DNA of 64,000 nt from Nematopogon swammerdamellus (Eukaryota > Arthropoda > Insecta > Lepidoptera > Adelidae): the NCBI GenBank assembly GCA_946902875.1, contig OX336336.1:7348545-7412544 (forward strand), given 5' to 3'. Made by a program: the position numbers and the translations under genes. Under the pieces are notes generated by a model that worked only from the letters and a program-made list of their open reading frames with translations, was not told the origin of the DNA and did no database searches. Below are positions 32,608-43,306 of the stretch, piece by piece. Every line of letters begins with the position of its first letter. The stretch's first letter is position 1.

Positions 32608-32970
32608 AATGTACATTATTTACTACCAGGTACTGTACCTCAGTTATTGCAACTTGATATATTTTTAACTTTCTTCGTAGCACATCCTCTAGCAAGTAAT
32701 ATATCTCGATGACATCAATGCTCTCTCTGCGAGCGGTGGAGGAAAATTCCCTTTTGATTTACCGCCGTCGATTTGAAGCTCGAGACAGTGCAATATATCA
32801 TTGTATTTCGTGCCGATATTGCTAGGCTTAAGCCGGTTTCACACTTTCGTGTACTCGTGTCGAACTGAAAGCAATTCCGAACGCGACGCAAACAGTAGCA
32901 TTTGGTGAACGATATGGGAAACCTATATGATTAATTGCAGCCTTTGTCTCCTACCTTTTTTTAATTATTT
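32608..32970. other. Gene-free stretch
   Basis: Nothing recognised. Confidence 0.4.
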
Positions 32971-33206
32971 TTAAGGCAACTGACACGGTTGTCTACATCA
33001 CCTACCACATCCGTGATGTCAGCCCATAACACCGGGTGAACTAGGTGCCATGTCAGTGCTTCCCTTCGGTCGTGCCGGCTCCACTGAACTGGTCGGAAAA
33101 CACGAACTATTTACATAGCCGTTTCGACAGACGTTTCATTCAGTGCGGTGGTACCAACCCGGGCTGAACCCTACCACCTAGTAAGGGAAGAAGGGAAGTG
33201 ACCTAC
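32971..33206 (-). mobile_element. SINE-5S body and tail
   Basis: GGCAACTGACACGGTTGTCT, CATAACACCGGGTGAACTAG, GGTGGTACCAACCCGGGC. Ends at AGTGACCTACACC; head absent. Confidence 0.65.
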
Positions 33207-33714
33207 ACCCCTTACATAATATGTAAATTATAAGAAATTTGCAAGTGAAACGGAGATGAAAAAGATATTTTATGAGCATACCTACTTATATACATCTGTA
33301 TGTATCGTTTCAGGAAAATATCGTATGTAGATTATAATAATATTATAATATGATATTACATACGAACGGTATTCCTATCTCGATATTCATGAGTGTTTTT
33401 TTCAATTTCCTGAGCTGATACAGAATCTAAAAAAAATATCATCCGTGATGTAGAGCTCTCCTCGTGATGTAGAACTCTCCGACTTCAGTCGAGTCCATAG
33501 AGTTCTAAAGATAGAATGACACCAACTCATCGAGAAGTTGGTAACATATAAATGGTGTGCCCAAATACTAAATTACTAATTTATATCTGTATATGTATTT
33601 TTGACTCACACATAAATTATTAACACGTGCGTCGCGGACCGGCCACCCGATGTACATTTTTCATCAATCTCATCATGTTGGCAACGAAATTAATTACTTA
33701 TGTGTAGGTTTTTT
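33207..33714. other. AT-rich gene-free stretch
   Basis: Nothing recognised. Confidence 0.4.
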
Positions 33715-34022
33715 TTAGGTTTCCGTATCCCGTACGGAAGCCTATTACTAAGCCTACGCCGTATGTCTGTCTGTCCGTCCGTCCGTCTGTCCGTCCGTCT
33801 GTCTGTCCGAGAGCTGTATCTCTAGAAGCGTAATAGGCAGCCCGTTGAAATTTTCACAGAATATGTGTTTATTATGGCGGATATAACAATAAATAATAAA
33901 AAATAGAAAAAGTAAAAAATTAAGGGGGGCTCCCATACAAGAAACGTGTTTTTTTTTTCAATGTTTTTTTTGTCGTGCGGAAACCTCGGTGCGCCAGTCC
34001 GACTCGCACTTGGCCGATTTTT
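33715..34022 (-). mobile_element. Repeat C, short form
   Basis: TAGGTTTCCGTATCCCGTAC to GACTCGCACTTGGCCG. Closest in structure to 14271. The SINE-5S tail begins at the next base. Confidence 0.6.
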
Positions 34023-34192
34023 AAGGAAACTGACACTGGTCGGCTTCATCACCTACAACATCCGCGTTGTCAGCACATAACACCTTGGTGAGCTAGGTGC
34101 CATGTCAGTGCTTCCCTTTGGTCGTGCCGGCCACACGGAACTGGACGGAAAATACGAAGTATTTACATAGCAGTTTTGACTGACCTTTCAGG
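34023..34192 (-). mobile_element. SINE-5S tail
   Basis: GGAAACTGACACTGGTCGGC to TTTTGACTGACCTTTCAG. No T-run: the A-tail appears lost at the junction with repeat C. Confidence 0.6.
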
Positions 34193-34281
34193 TAAATGAA
34201 ATGCGGGATAACAGCTGTCTTTGGAGGATTGAATGGAAAGAATTACTACGTTCACCTTTGTACGCTATAGTTCTATCTATA

Positions 34282-34460
34282 TATTTTTTTTATTGATGAC
34301 GGGGTAGCGCCCAGCCATAAGGTCATGTCTTAACGACGCCAATGGACATTCGGTCGTATTGGGTTGCGAATGCCATGCCGGCCAGACAGGTGCCTACTGC
34401 TAATTACTTGGCGGGAAATATGTGGGTAGTCAGAGCGTTCCAGAGTTTACGTTTATATGG
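34282..34460 (-). mobile_element. LINE-B 3' fragment
   Basis: T-run, TAGCGCCCAGCCATAAGGTC, TTGCGAATGCCATGCCGGCC, GGGAAATATGTGGGTAGTCA. Confidence 0.55.
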
Positions 34461-34916
34461 GATTCTATTATTGTACATTTATCTGGTTTTTTGTGCAATA
34501 AAAAAATATATTGTATCCTATTCCAATCCTTTTAAATCCTTTGGTCTGAGTCACTGTTTGTTTAAGGAATTAAATATCTGCTATAAATTTCCTTTCAAAA
34601 ATTACTTTTATTTTCTTTGCTACAAGGTCTATTTCCGCCTGCACCCTCGGGCCTTCGCTAAAGGAGGAAGAAGTTGAAGGTTTTTCGGAAGTTGGAACGC
34701 AAATAGTTATATAGGTTCCCGGTAGCTTTTATAGTGTCAGCGAGAGTTTGAAAGTTTTACGGACTCGTGGCAAAGTTTCGAACAGATTTCGAGTTTTGCA
34801 CGCATACTAACATGTAGGAGAAAGGAATGAAGAAATATGACGGTTTATTTGTCAAATAAAGATGAAAAAGATATCATGTCTATGACATAATCGATGAACG
34901 CAGGAAACAAGCGACT
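34461..34916. other. Gene-free stretch
   Basis: Nothing recognised. Confidence 0.4.
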
Positions 34917-35019
34917 GAAGAGAAGCACTGGCATGGCACCTAGTTTCCCGGTGTTATGGGCTGACATCACGGATGTTGTAGGTGATGTAGCCAACCGTGT
35001 CAGTTCTATAAAAAAAAAC
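34917..35019 (+). mobile_element. SINE-5S tail
   Basis: AGAGAAGCACTGGCATGGCA to CTATAAAAAAAAAC. Confidence 0.65.
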
Positions 35020-35135
35020 AAGGAGGTCGAGAGGGGAATTCAACTGTTGTTGGGCTACCTTCAGAAAGTAGAAATCTGAAGCCTGCCTCGTAGGTAGTTC
35101 AAAGACCCCCCTATACAACCTCGGTAGCTCAATGT

Positions 35136-35513
35136 CAGCCTCGGTAGCTCAGTGGTGCGGTCGGTCGAATGTTGTTAAGCAACCCTGCGCGCGGTCAGTA
35201 CTTGGATGGGTGACCGCTCGACCGTTAGAGGCTGACCGTGGTTCGGATTCCACATGAAACTGTAGGCCCCTTCCTTTCTTACCTTGGGTTCGTGTTAGGG
35301 TTTATCCCGCCCGGCTTTGTACCACCGCACTGAATGAAACGTCGGTTGAAACGGCTTCGTAAATAGTTCGTGTTTTCCGTCCAGTTCAGTGTAGCCGACA
35401 TGAAATGAAGGGAAGCACTGACATGGCACCTAGTTCACCCGGTGTTATATGGGCTGACATCACGGATGTTGTACGTGATGTAACGAACCGTTTCAGTTTC
35501 CATAAAAAAAAAA
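35136..35513 (+). mobile_element. SINE-5S, full length (378 bp)
   Basis: Best forward copy with all modules. tRNA-like A box TAGCTCAGTGG (35145-35155). 5S-like segment 35174-35218: GTTAAGCAAC near the left, then GCGCGGTCAGTACTTGGATG and GGTGACCGC. tRNA-like T arm GTGGTTCGGATTCCAC (35238-35253). Body with GGCTTTGTACCACCGCACTG and TTTTCCGTCCAGTTCAGTG. Tail GTGTTATATGGGCTGACATC and A-run. A 19-bp piece of a second head (CCTCGGTAGCTCAATGT) sits just upstream at 35119-35135. Non-coding; Pol III transcription is inferred from the boxes. Confidence 0.8.
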
Positions 35514-35519
35514 CAAGCA

Positions 35520-35880
35520 GTGCGTCCTACTCGTTATGACGTACGGGTGTGAAACGTGGACTCTGACGGTTGCTATTGTCCAAAAGCTGACAGGTGCTCA
35601 GCGAGAAATGAAGCGAGCCATGCTGGTAATATCGCTACGCGATGTGGTATGTAACGAGGCAATCCGCCGAGGCACCAAAGTAGTCGATATTGGGGGCAGT
35701 GAGAGGGGCACGTCATCCGGTGACACGACGACCATTGGAGTAGCAAAACGTAGTGTGGGATGACCAGAACCACCCTTCAGCAAGAAACCACTGCTTGGTT
35801 TCGTCCCGCTGAATGCTCCCGGACTGGAGGTATATTGGAGAGGCGTATGTCCAGCATGCATACATGCTGACTGACTGAAT
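35520..35880 (+). pseudogene. RTE-like reverse transcriptase C-terminal remnant
   Basis: Frame from 35536 reads MTYGCETWTLTVAIVQKLTG, AQREMKRAMLVISLRDVVCN and EAIRRGTKVVDI: the segment directly after the RTE RT core ('LLYGCETWTLT'). After frame damage, the tail GGAGGTATATTGGAGAGGCG and TATGTCCAGCATGCA closes it at about 35865. The 'WQWAGH' block is missing, so there is an internal deletion. Confidence 0.7.
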
Positions 35881-36641
35881 CTGATATTATGTCCAAAAAG
35901 AGATGCGAAGAGGATCTGCATAATACACTTATTTAATACGTCTTTGTAGTCAGAACTCTCAATAAAATTGTTAATCTTGCTCTCAAGCTATAGGCGATGT
36001 TATTATGTGGGTAGTCATTAAAATACTTATATTAATATGTATGAAAAGAACATATACAGACTGTTGTAACGGCGAGTACATTAATTTCGCCAGCGCACTC
36101 CTCATGTTTTTCCGAGACAAAAAAGTAAGTAAAGTTTTTCCCTAAAGTGTCTAGTTTTGGAGATATTAATTTTGGAAATTTATGTTTTCGTCTAGTGTAA
36201 TTTGACGCGTGAGAGGGGAAGGTGCTGGCGCGGGAACGGTTAGGGGCGAAAAACTCACACTGCGCCGCCTCCGCACATCTCCTCTCTCCTCGCACTCGTC
36301 CCTGCACTATCACTCACCGCGCGCCTTTCATTCCCATATACGTGCGGAAAATTAGATCCTTTTACACTAAATACTTTAATTAGTTTGTATGAAAACTGTA
36401 ACTTTTTATTTAAAGGGAATTCAGAAAAAAGTTATTTGACTTTTTTGTTACTCTTGATCCCAATAATCATTTCCTAAATTTAATGTACTCGCCGTTTTTA
36501 CACCCTGCATATTGTCTTGCCGTTTCGTCGTGGGTGTAATTGAACCGGATAAAACCAATTGTGACAAGTTCGAGTGCAGTCTTACTGCCATATGAATGAT
36601 AAATAAATAGACAATAAACAATAAACAAAAATGGATACATT
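35881..36641. other. Gene-free stretch
   Basis: The reverse frame 36032-36313 has no recognisable domain. Nothing else seen. Confidence 0.35.
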
Positions 36642-36965
36642 GTGGTGTGTGTGGGGCGGTTACTTAATAAGAATAGCCCCACTGCATCTCTCCCCGAGCA
36701 TGTCGTAAAAGGCGACTAAGGGATAAAGACAAGATGCCGTGAATAAGGGCGATGGCACCTAGGCACCTCTCACCTTGGCACGGTATTTCCACCGAGTCAT
36801 GCAGCAGGTGGGCTTTCGTGCCTTACTTGCTGCCTGATAGTTATCTTGTCCGAATACTTTGCTAAACGTGGTGGTCGGTGTTGTGCTGTAATTTACCAGA
36901 GTACTTGCAGCACAAAACCGATTACTCTGCTTACCCCGATTGTCGGGATACAGCGTGAGGTGTGT
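36642..36965 (-). repeat. Repeat H, full form
   Basis: GTGTGGGGCGGTTACTTAAT, CTCCCCGAGCATGTCGTAAA, CACCGAGTCATGCAGCAGGT, GTGGTCGGTGTTGTGCTG, GATTGTCGGGATACAGCGTG. Contains the paired GGTGTTGTGCTG / CAGCACAA stem shared by all full copies. Confidence 0.6.
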
Positions 36966-37357
36966 GTGTAAATACATTACTATGCCGTCTCTAAAAGTTG
37001 AACAGTAACCGTTACTGTTCGGTGGTACGGTCACGTTACTGAGTAACGTAACCGTTTCTCAATTGTTTTCATTATATTACTTCTGCAGTCCTCGATGTTC
37101 TCTCATGTTTTGCCATAAAGAACACACAACAATAACAATATTTCATTGAGACATATGCATATTATTCAGATTGTTTCGTCATCGTAATTTTTTGTCCTGT
37201 TCCGTTCAGCGGTGCAATCTATAAGGAAGAACCGGGTAAGAAACCTTATGACAGAGCTTTTTTTAAATATAACTTACATACTAAGTTTTCATTATGTCAA
37301 ATATAACATACTATATCTAAGCAAAAAAATTAAAAATATTATGTCAAGATAATAAAA
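36966..37357. other. Gene-free stretch with small palindromes
   Basis: GAACAGTAACCGTTACTGTTC (37001-37021) is a 21-bp palindrome. GTTACTGAGTAAC follows at about 37034-37046. The stretch ends at the left direct repeat of the R4-like element. Confidence 0.5.
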
Positions 37358-40120
37358 AAGATAAACCGAAAATCATGTGCTTCGTGACGAAGGCTTTTGG
37401 TGGTGCTGTATTAAGCCAAACACAGCCAAACTTCCACTCACTAGTCACGGAGCGCATAGATGACCTGAAGCAGCAAATTAGCGCGTGGGCCCAACGTATC
37501 CGTCGCTATAGGAAGCGTGTCGACCGTTATCACCAGAATCGTCGATTCCAGAGTGACCAAAGGTGGGTATACCGGAACTGGGAGCACCCGAACCAACGAC
37601 CGACAGACACGATCCGACCGACTGAGCAAGAAAATGCTTTATTTTGGAAAAACATCTGGTCGGATCCTGTCTGTCACGTCGAGGGTGAATGGATGAGAGT
37701 TGTCCAGTGGGTGTGTCAGTCGATAGAACCAATGTCCGCCATAAATATCAGCGAAGAGGATGTAGGTTCTGCAATCCGCCAGGCACTGAACTGGAAATCT
37801 CCAGGGCCGGACGGATTGCAGAACTTCTGGCTGAAATGGTTCAGAAGCTGCCACTCCCGCTTGGCTGTTCAATTCCAAGATGCCCACGACCATCGGGTTC
37901 TCCCAGAGTTCATGACTACTGGTGTCACCCACCTGCTCCATAAATCTGGTAGTACTGCGGAACCTAAAAATTATAGACCTATCACTTGCTTGCCTACCAT
38001 CTACAAGCTCCTGACATCCATTCTGACGCACAAAATATCAATTCACATAAAGCACAATAACATCTTGTCCGTTGCTCAGAATGGATGTCGGGCTGGGTCC
38101 CGCGGTACTAAGGAGCTGCTCCTCATAGACATGACCGTTTGTCAGCAGGTCCGACGCAATCGAAAGAACCTGTCTGCTGCCTGGATAGACTACAAGAAGG
38201 CTTTTGACTCCGTGCCCCATACGTGGTTGCTAAGGATACTAGAACTATACAAAACTGACACGAATATCTGTCAATTCCTTGGCGCATGTATGGAACAATG
38301 GAGTACTATCCTTCGTGTACCAGGTGGCGAACGGACTTCGGTTGCAGACGACCGGATTCCCATACGGATGGGGATCTTCCAGGGAGACAGTCTGAGTCCG
38401 CTTTGGTTTTGTCTGGCTCTGAACCCTCTTAGCACTCTGCTTGAGGACTCAGAGCTGGGCTACTGTCTTCGAAGAGGAGGCTCTCGAATATCGCACTTAT
38501 TTTATATGGATGACCTCAAACTGTTTGCCAAGTCGGACACCGAACTAATGTCGATGATGAAGATAACTGAAGGCTTCAGCAACGACATTGGAATGGAGTT
38601 CGGCTTGGAAAAATGTGGGACCATCCATGTGGAACGTGGTGTGATCGTGAACTCCGGCGGCATACAGTTGTCGGAGTCCATGAATGTTCGAGCTCTCTCC
38701 GAAGACGAAACTTATAAGTATCTGGGAATATCGGAGGCTCTCAACATACGGGATACGGACATGAAACAATCAGTTAAGGAAAAGTTTTTTCGTCGTCTTA
38801 CAAAAGTACTAAATAGCCTTTTGTCAGGCGGCAATAAAATTCGTGCCTATAACGGTTGGGTCATGCCTGTGCTGTATATACTTTCGGTATTCTCAGATGG
38901 ACTCAGACCGAATTGGACTCGCTGGACAGAAAGGTCAGGACGCTGATGACGAAATCCCGTATGCATCACCCACGATCATCGGTCATGAGGTTGTATATCC
39001 CGCGGAAGTGTGGGGGTCGAGGTATGTTAAATGCCAAGAACCTGCACAACCGCGAGGTATGCAATCTCCGTCAGTACTTTTTGGAAAAGACTTATGTTTG
39101 TGAGATGCATCGCGATGTCGTCACCAGCGATAAAGGTCTTACCCCGCTGAGCATGGGAAAAGAGAACTGGCGGAAGCCGGTTGTACTAAGCACCGAGGAC
39201 CGCATGGAAGTATGGAAAGGCAAGGAGCTGCACGGTAGGTACTTCCGGTCTCTCACGGGACCGGATGTAGACCAACTTGCTTCCGTGCACTGGCTACGCT
39301 TCGGGGACCTCTTCGGGGAAACCGAAGGGTTTGTCTTTGCAATACAAGATGAGGTTGTCAAGACGAACAACTATAGGAGACACATAATGAAGGACGGGAC
39401 CATTGACATCTGCCGCGCCTGCCACCAACCTGGCGAGTCCCTCAGACATGTGATTTCCGGTTGTTCGCAGCTTGCCAACACCGAGTATTTGCATAGACAC
39501 AACCTAGTAGCCAGGATTATCCACCAGCAACTTGCCTTAAAGTTCAACCTTGTAGGTACCGAAGTGCCTTACTATAAGTACAATCCGCCGCCAGTTCTCG
39601 AGAACGGTCATGTCACACTCTACTGGGACCGGTCCATTATTACAGATAGGACTATTCTCGCGAATAGACCTGATATTGTGATAGTGGACCGGGAGGTGAG
39701 GCGCGCAACGCTCGTCGATATCGCCGTGCCGCACGATGGTAACCTCGTCAGTAAGGAAGCAGAGAAGATGCTGAAGTATCTAGATCTGCAGCACGAGGTT
39801 ACCAAAATGTGGCCCGTCGACTCGACGATCGTTGTGCCCATAGTCGTTTCGGCGCATGGGCTGATAGCGAAGAGCCTCGACGACCACCTTGAGAGGCTCT
39901 CGCTGAGTGGTTGGGTCAAGGGCCTGATCCAGAAGGCAGCCCTGCTCGACACTGCACGCATCGTCCGGAGGTTCCTCTCTTTGGGACCCGATCATCGGTA
40001 GCTTGGGCTCGCCCCGCCGCCGGTGGTGGAAACTCCATTTTTTTAAGGTTAATTTTGTATATGTTTTTTATGTTAGGTTTTGAATATGTACAAAATTAGT
40101 TTTAAGAATATGTGTTAATA
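37358..40120 (+). mobile_element. R4/Dong-like non-LTR retrotransposon, 5'-truncated
   Basis: Bounded by a direct repeat AAGATAATAAAA at 37346-37357 and 40121-40132, interpreted as the target duplication. The start lies only 17 bp before the first ATG and no 5' UTR or N-terminal DNA-binding region is seen, so it is probably 5'-truncated. The 3' UTR is ~120 bp and AT-rich, with GTTAATAAAGATAATAAAAT at the end. An AT/TAA-rich target fits Dong-type preference (family knowledge). Confidence 0.65.
37375..40001 (+). pseudogene. Reverse transcriptase / restriction-like endonuclease polyprotein, one frameshift
   Basis: This is the polyprotein that would copy the element by target-primed reverse transcription. 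Frame 1 (37375-38946) holds an N-terminal basic helical stretch (~residues 25-60), FWKNIWSDPV (~90), then RT motifs: YRPITCLPTIYKLLTSI (~200), IDYKKAFDSVPH (~270), GIFQGDSLSPLWFCLAL (~333) and the catalytic FYMDDLKLFA (~377). Near 38875-38885 the frame slips by one base. The second frame carries YTFGILRWTQTELDSLDRKV (thumb) to 40001. It includes a CCHC knuckle CRACHQPGESLRHVISGC (~39409-39462) and the nuclease PDIVIVDREVRRATLVDIAV (~39668) with a later KYLDLQHEV. Motif order and the C-terminal PD..D..K nuclease place it with R4/Dong/NeSL-like elements. Apart from the slip no stop interrupts it, so it is young. Confidence 0.8.
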
Positions 40121-40171
40121 AAGATAATAAAATACAAAACAAAGAACAAAGGGTTCAGTCAAGTTAATAAT

Positions 40172-40257
40172 AATATTTGGCGTGGTGGTGTGCCTTGGGA
40201 CAGGCCTATGTCCAGCAGTGAACCGATACAGGCTGATGATGATGATGATGATGATTA
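40172..40257 (+). mobile_element. RTE-like 3' end with (GAT)n
   Basis: GGGACAGGCCTATGTCCAGC then AGTGAACCGATACAGGC and GATGATGATGATGATGATGA: the terminal 'LGQAYVQQ' codons followed by a trinucleotide tail. Confidence 0.6.
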
Positions 40258-40769
40258 ATAATATTTTAGTTTATGCATATAAACAATTTGAATTATCAGT
40301 AATCAGAATTTTTATTTACAGTAAGAAAAAAATTCACTTAACTTATAAAATGGATTGTCTAAGAGAAATGTTTTCCGTATTTAACGTTCCCATAGTCTTT
40401 CTTCAAAGCTGCATAATCTCTCACTGCAGACTCTAAGAAAACTTCTTCCAAATAATCCGACAAGCGAGTTGATGCTTTTGGTTAGGATTTTCGTCGCTAG
40501 CCGCTGCCGAAAGCGGCTTTCCTTTTCCGGTCGCTGTGTGTATCCGGTAATCCAGCAGCTGTGGCAGCATGACAGTCAGAGAGCTCAAAAGAATAGAAAT
40601 GCAGTGCTATCGTCATACAATTCACAAAATTTACTTCGTTCCTGTAATCAATAAATTAAGACGCATCAAACGATTCGTAACACGCGCGTCACACGATTCG
40701 TAACGAGGCGGCCTCATACTTACTGTCTAGTCATGACAATATTTTAGCTATCTCCTCTCATAAAACTGG
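40258..40769. other. Gene-free stretch
   Basis: ACACGATTCGTAAC repeats twice near 40677-40703. Nothing else recognised. Confidence 0.4.
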
Positions 40770-41272
40770 TTTTTATACGTACTTATTTTCTGTTCACGCA
40801 GCTCGACTGTGGAATTCACTACCACACTTTATCCGACATTGTAAATCACTTCCCTTATTCAAAAAACACCTAAAACTGTATTACCTCCGTCAATGTGAAA
40901 AACCTAAAAAACAAAAACCACTTTTATTTCATACTTACCTGGATGGACAAGTATGTATGTATGTATATTTATTTGTATATAATATTCTATATATTTAGTA
41001 ATTTATATGTATTAAACATGTACATATATGTTTTGTTAATATGTATTCTTATTATTATTTTATCTTCAATTGTCACGCAACTCTTTTGCTACTACCTACT
41101 TACATTCCACTATATTATCGAATCTCAAACATCCAAAGGTTGACTGTAAGAAATCTCTGTACGGGATAAGTCCGCCTTTGCACCTTATGTAAATTTTCCA
41201 ATGTATTTGTTACTGTTTAATGTTTACTGGAGCAATAAAGAATTTTCTATCTATCTATCTATCTACTTTCTC
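40770..41272 (+). pseudogene. LINE-E 3' end with RT C-terminus
   Basis: Frame from 40789 reads SVHAARLWNSLPHFIRHCKS, LPLFKKHLKLYYL to the region near 40890: the classical end of Jockey/CR1 reverse transcriptases. The 3' UTR has CAAAGGTTGACTGTAAGAAA, GATAAGTCCGCCTTTGCACC, GAGCAATAAAGAATTT and a CTATCTATCTATCTA tail. Only the last ~35 codons and UTR remain. Confidence 0.65.
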
Positions 41273-41386
41273 ATTCATAGTATTAAGTGAATTTTCCTAA
41301 TTTGTGAACTGTCGTACCTATCTTTATTGTATAAAGTGGCGCATGCTAACTTTATACAATAAAATGTTTGACTCTTATCTAACTGT

Positions 41387-41783
41387 CAGCTTCGATAGCT
41401 CAGTGGTGCAGACAGTCGACTGTCGCTATTGATGGTTGAGCAACGCTGGGCGCGGTCAGTAATTGGATGGGTGACCGCTCAACCGTTGGAAGCTGACCGT
41501 GGTTCGGATTCCACGTAAAACTGTAGGTCCCTTCCCTTCTTACCTTACTAGGTGGTAGGGTTCGACCCGCCTGGGTTGATACCACCCCACTGAATGAAAC
41601 GTCGGTCGAAACGGCTATGTAAATAGTTTATGTTTTCCGTCCAGTTCAGTGTAGCCGGCACGATTGAAAGGAAGCACTGACATGGCACCTAGTTCACCCG
41701 GTGTTATGGGCTAACATCCAGGATGTTGTAGGTGATGTAGCCAATCGTGTCAGTTTCAATAAAAAATAAAAAATAAAAATAAA
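41387..41783 (+). mobile_element. SINE-5S, full length
   Basis: CAGCTTCGATAGCTCAGTGG; 5S-like GAGCAACGCTGGGCGCGGTC then AGTAATTGGATGGGTGACCG; GTGGTTCGGATTCCAC; canonical TTACTAGGTGGTAGGGTTCG body; tail in an A-rich AATAAAAAATAAAAATAAAG. Reads as a recent copy with few indels. Confidence 0.8.
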
Positions 41784-41803
41784 GTAGCTGCTACCGCTGC
41801 AGG

Positions 41804-42030
41804 ATTTTTTTTTGTAAATCACAGCACAACACCAACCACCACGCTTAGCAAAGTATTCGCACAAGATAACTATCAAGCAGCAAGTAAGGCACGAAAAACC
41901 ACCTGCTGCATGAGTCAGTGTAAGGACCGTTCCAATGTGAGGTGGCGACCCTGTCGCCCTTTACCGCGGCATCTCGTCCTTATCCCTTAGTCGCATTTTA
42001 CGACATGCACGGGGAGAGATATCTAATTAA
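41804..42030 (+). repeat. Repeat H, truncated
   Basis: CAGCACAACACCAACCACCA, ATAACTATCAAGCAGCAAGT, CTGCTGCATGAGTCAGTG, TTTTACGACATGCACGGGGA. Confidence 0.6.
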
Positions 42031-42199
42031 GTACACATACTAAAACGCGAACAGAAGTTGATACAAAATAATTTCACCAGTATCCTGCATACGTTAATCA
42101 ATAAATCTGTAAGGGATGGTCATGGGGTAAGTTAATTGGTTTTATGAGATAAATCAGTAAATATGTAAGGGATGGTCATGGAGTAAGTTACTCCATGAC

Positions 42200-42436
42200 C
42201 TAAATGACATCTTTTCTGTATGTATGTTCCTCCATAACTATAAAACCGATCGTGCCAATTCGATGAAACTTAGTACAATCACACAGGATAGGATTTTCCT
42301 GTGTCGGATTCGGAAATTCAGTTCCGCTTACGAGTTGTTCCGCGCGCGCAAAATAAAGTTACGGTAGCGGGCTTACTTACTTTCTTCTTATTAATATGAA
42401 TTTCACGCGAGCGAAGCCGCGGGCAAAAGCTAGTTA
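42200..42436 (-). repeat. Repeat K
   Basis: Body CTATAAAACCGATCGTGCCA and CTTAGTACAATCACACAGGA; end ATTTCACGCGAGCGAAGCCG and CGGGCAAAAGCTAGTT. The upstream ~100 bp has a local duplication (TGTAAGGGATGGTCATGG at 42108 and 42161). Confidence 0.55.
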
Positions 42437-43228
42437 TTAATAATTTACATACTATAGGTAAAATCGGATCTAAAATTGGATATACATAGGTCTTTAGAAC
42501 GTTGCTACTCGTCAACCTTAACATACGTGCAGTGACCTTTGTTTGGTTTGATAAGGTTGCACACGTAATTCTCCACTTCTAAATTTGACCGTACCGAGTA
42601 TTTACTACCATAACCAAAAGTGAACCGCTGTCAACTTATGTGATAAGCCCGCCGGCTTTTCTCTTCCCCTCCCTCTCCCCCCTCAGAAGGGAGGGAATTG
42701 GGGAGCGAGTGGAGGATAGAGGAGGGAGCACACGGCCTCCTGAATCTCGCACAAATTGGATGTGTGTTTACAGCAAGCTCGGGTAGCGGAAATTTTCAAC
42801 GAATTTTTCGGGCTTTTCACTTGGTCGTAACGCTGGTGGCGTGAATAGTGGCCGCAGACTTGCAGATTATGGAATTTTCAGTAGCTAACTAAATTATAAT
42901 TTAATGTTTTATTTTTCATCAAGTTAACATAACTAACGTAACATAAAAGTTAAAACTCTGCAAAAGGAGCTTTGGACAGAGGACCTTAATAAAGTTCTCG
43001 CACGAAAAATCCCCACTTGCTAGATTTTTGTCTAAATTTTAATTTAAGTTCATTTCATTATAATTTCTCCGGTTGCATTATTTCTGTTCGTTTCTGAAGA
43101 AAGAAGAAATGTTGCTAATTTTTGGGTGAAAACGTCACAGAAGTTCAAACTTACTCAGAAATAATATAAAAGTAACGGTGGCAAAAAAAAAAGAAAAAAT
43201 GGAAATGAAAAAAAATACACATAAATTT
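42437..43228. other. Gene-free stretch
   Basis: 42657-42730 is a pyrimidine-rich then purine-rich patch (CCCTCCCTCTCCCCCCTC / GAAGGGAGGGAATTGGGG) that could fold back. No gene recognised. Confidence 0.4.
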
Positions 43229-43306
43229 CGAGATTCGAACTCGTGTCCACCTGCTCGACACTTGGTTGTTGAAGAAGTCGACTTGGGCTACCGCGACCTA
43301 CGACTG
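43229..43306 (-). pseudogene. tRNA-like sequence
   Basis: Minus strand has an intact B-box/T-arm CGAGTTCGAATCTCG (43229-43243) and a weak A-box-like region ~55 bp upstream (GGTCGCGGTAGCCC). It does not fold into a full cloverleaf by eye. Probably a SINE head or tRNA relic. Confidence 0.3.

Noticed and set aside
35174..35218. 5S rRNA gene
   Set aside because: Only about 45 bp resembles 5S rRNA; the 5' half and terminal stem are absent.
35145..35253. Functional tRNA gene
   Set aside because: A and B boxes are too far apart (about 80 bp), with a 5S-like block between them and no acceptor stem; it is a SINE head.
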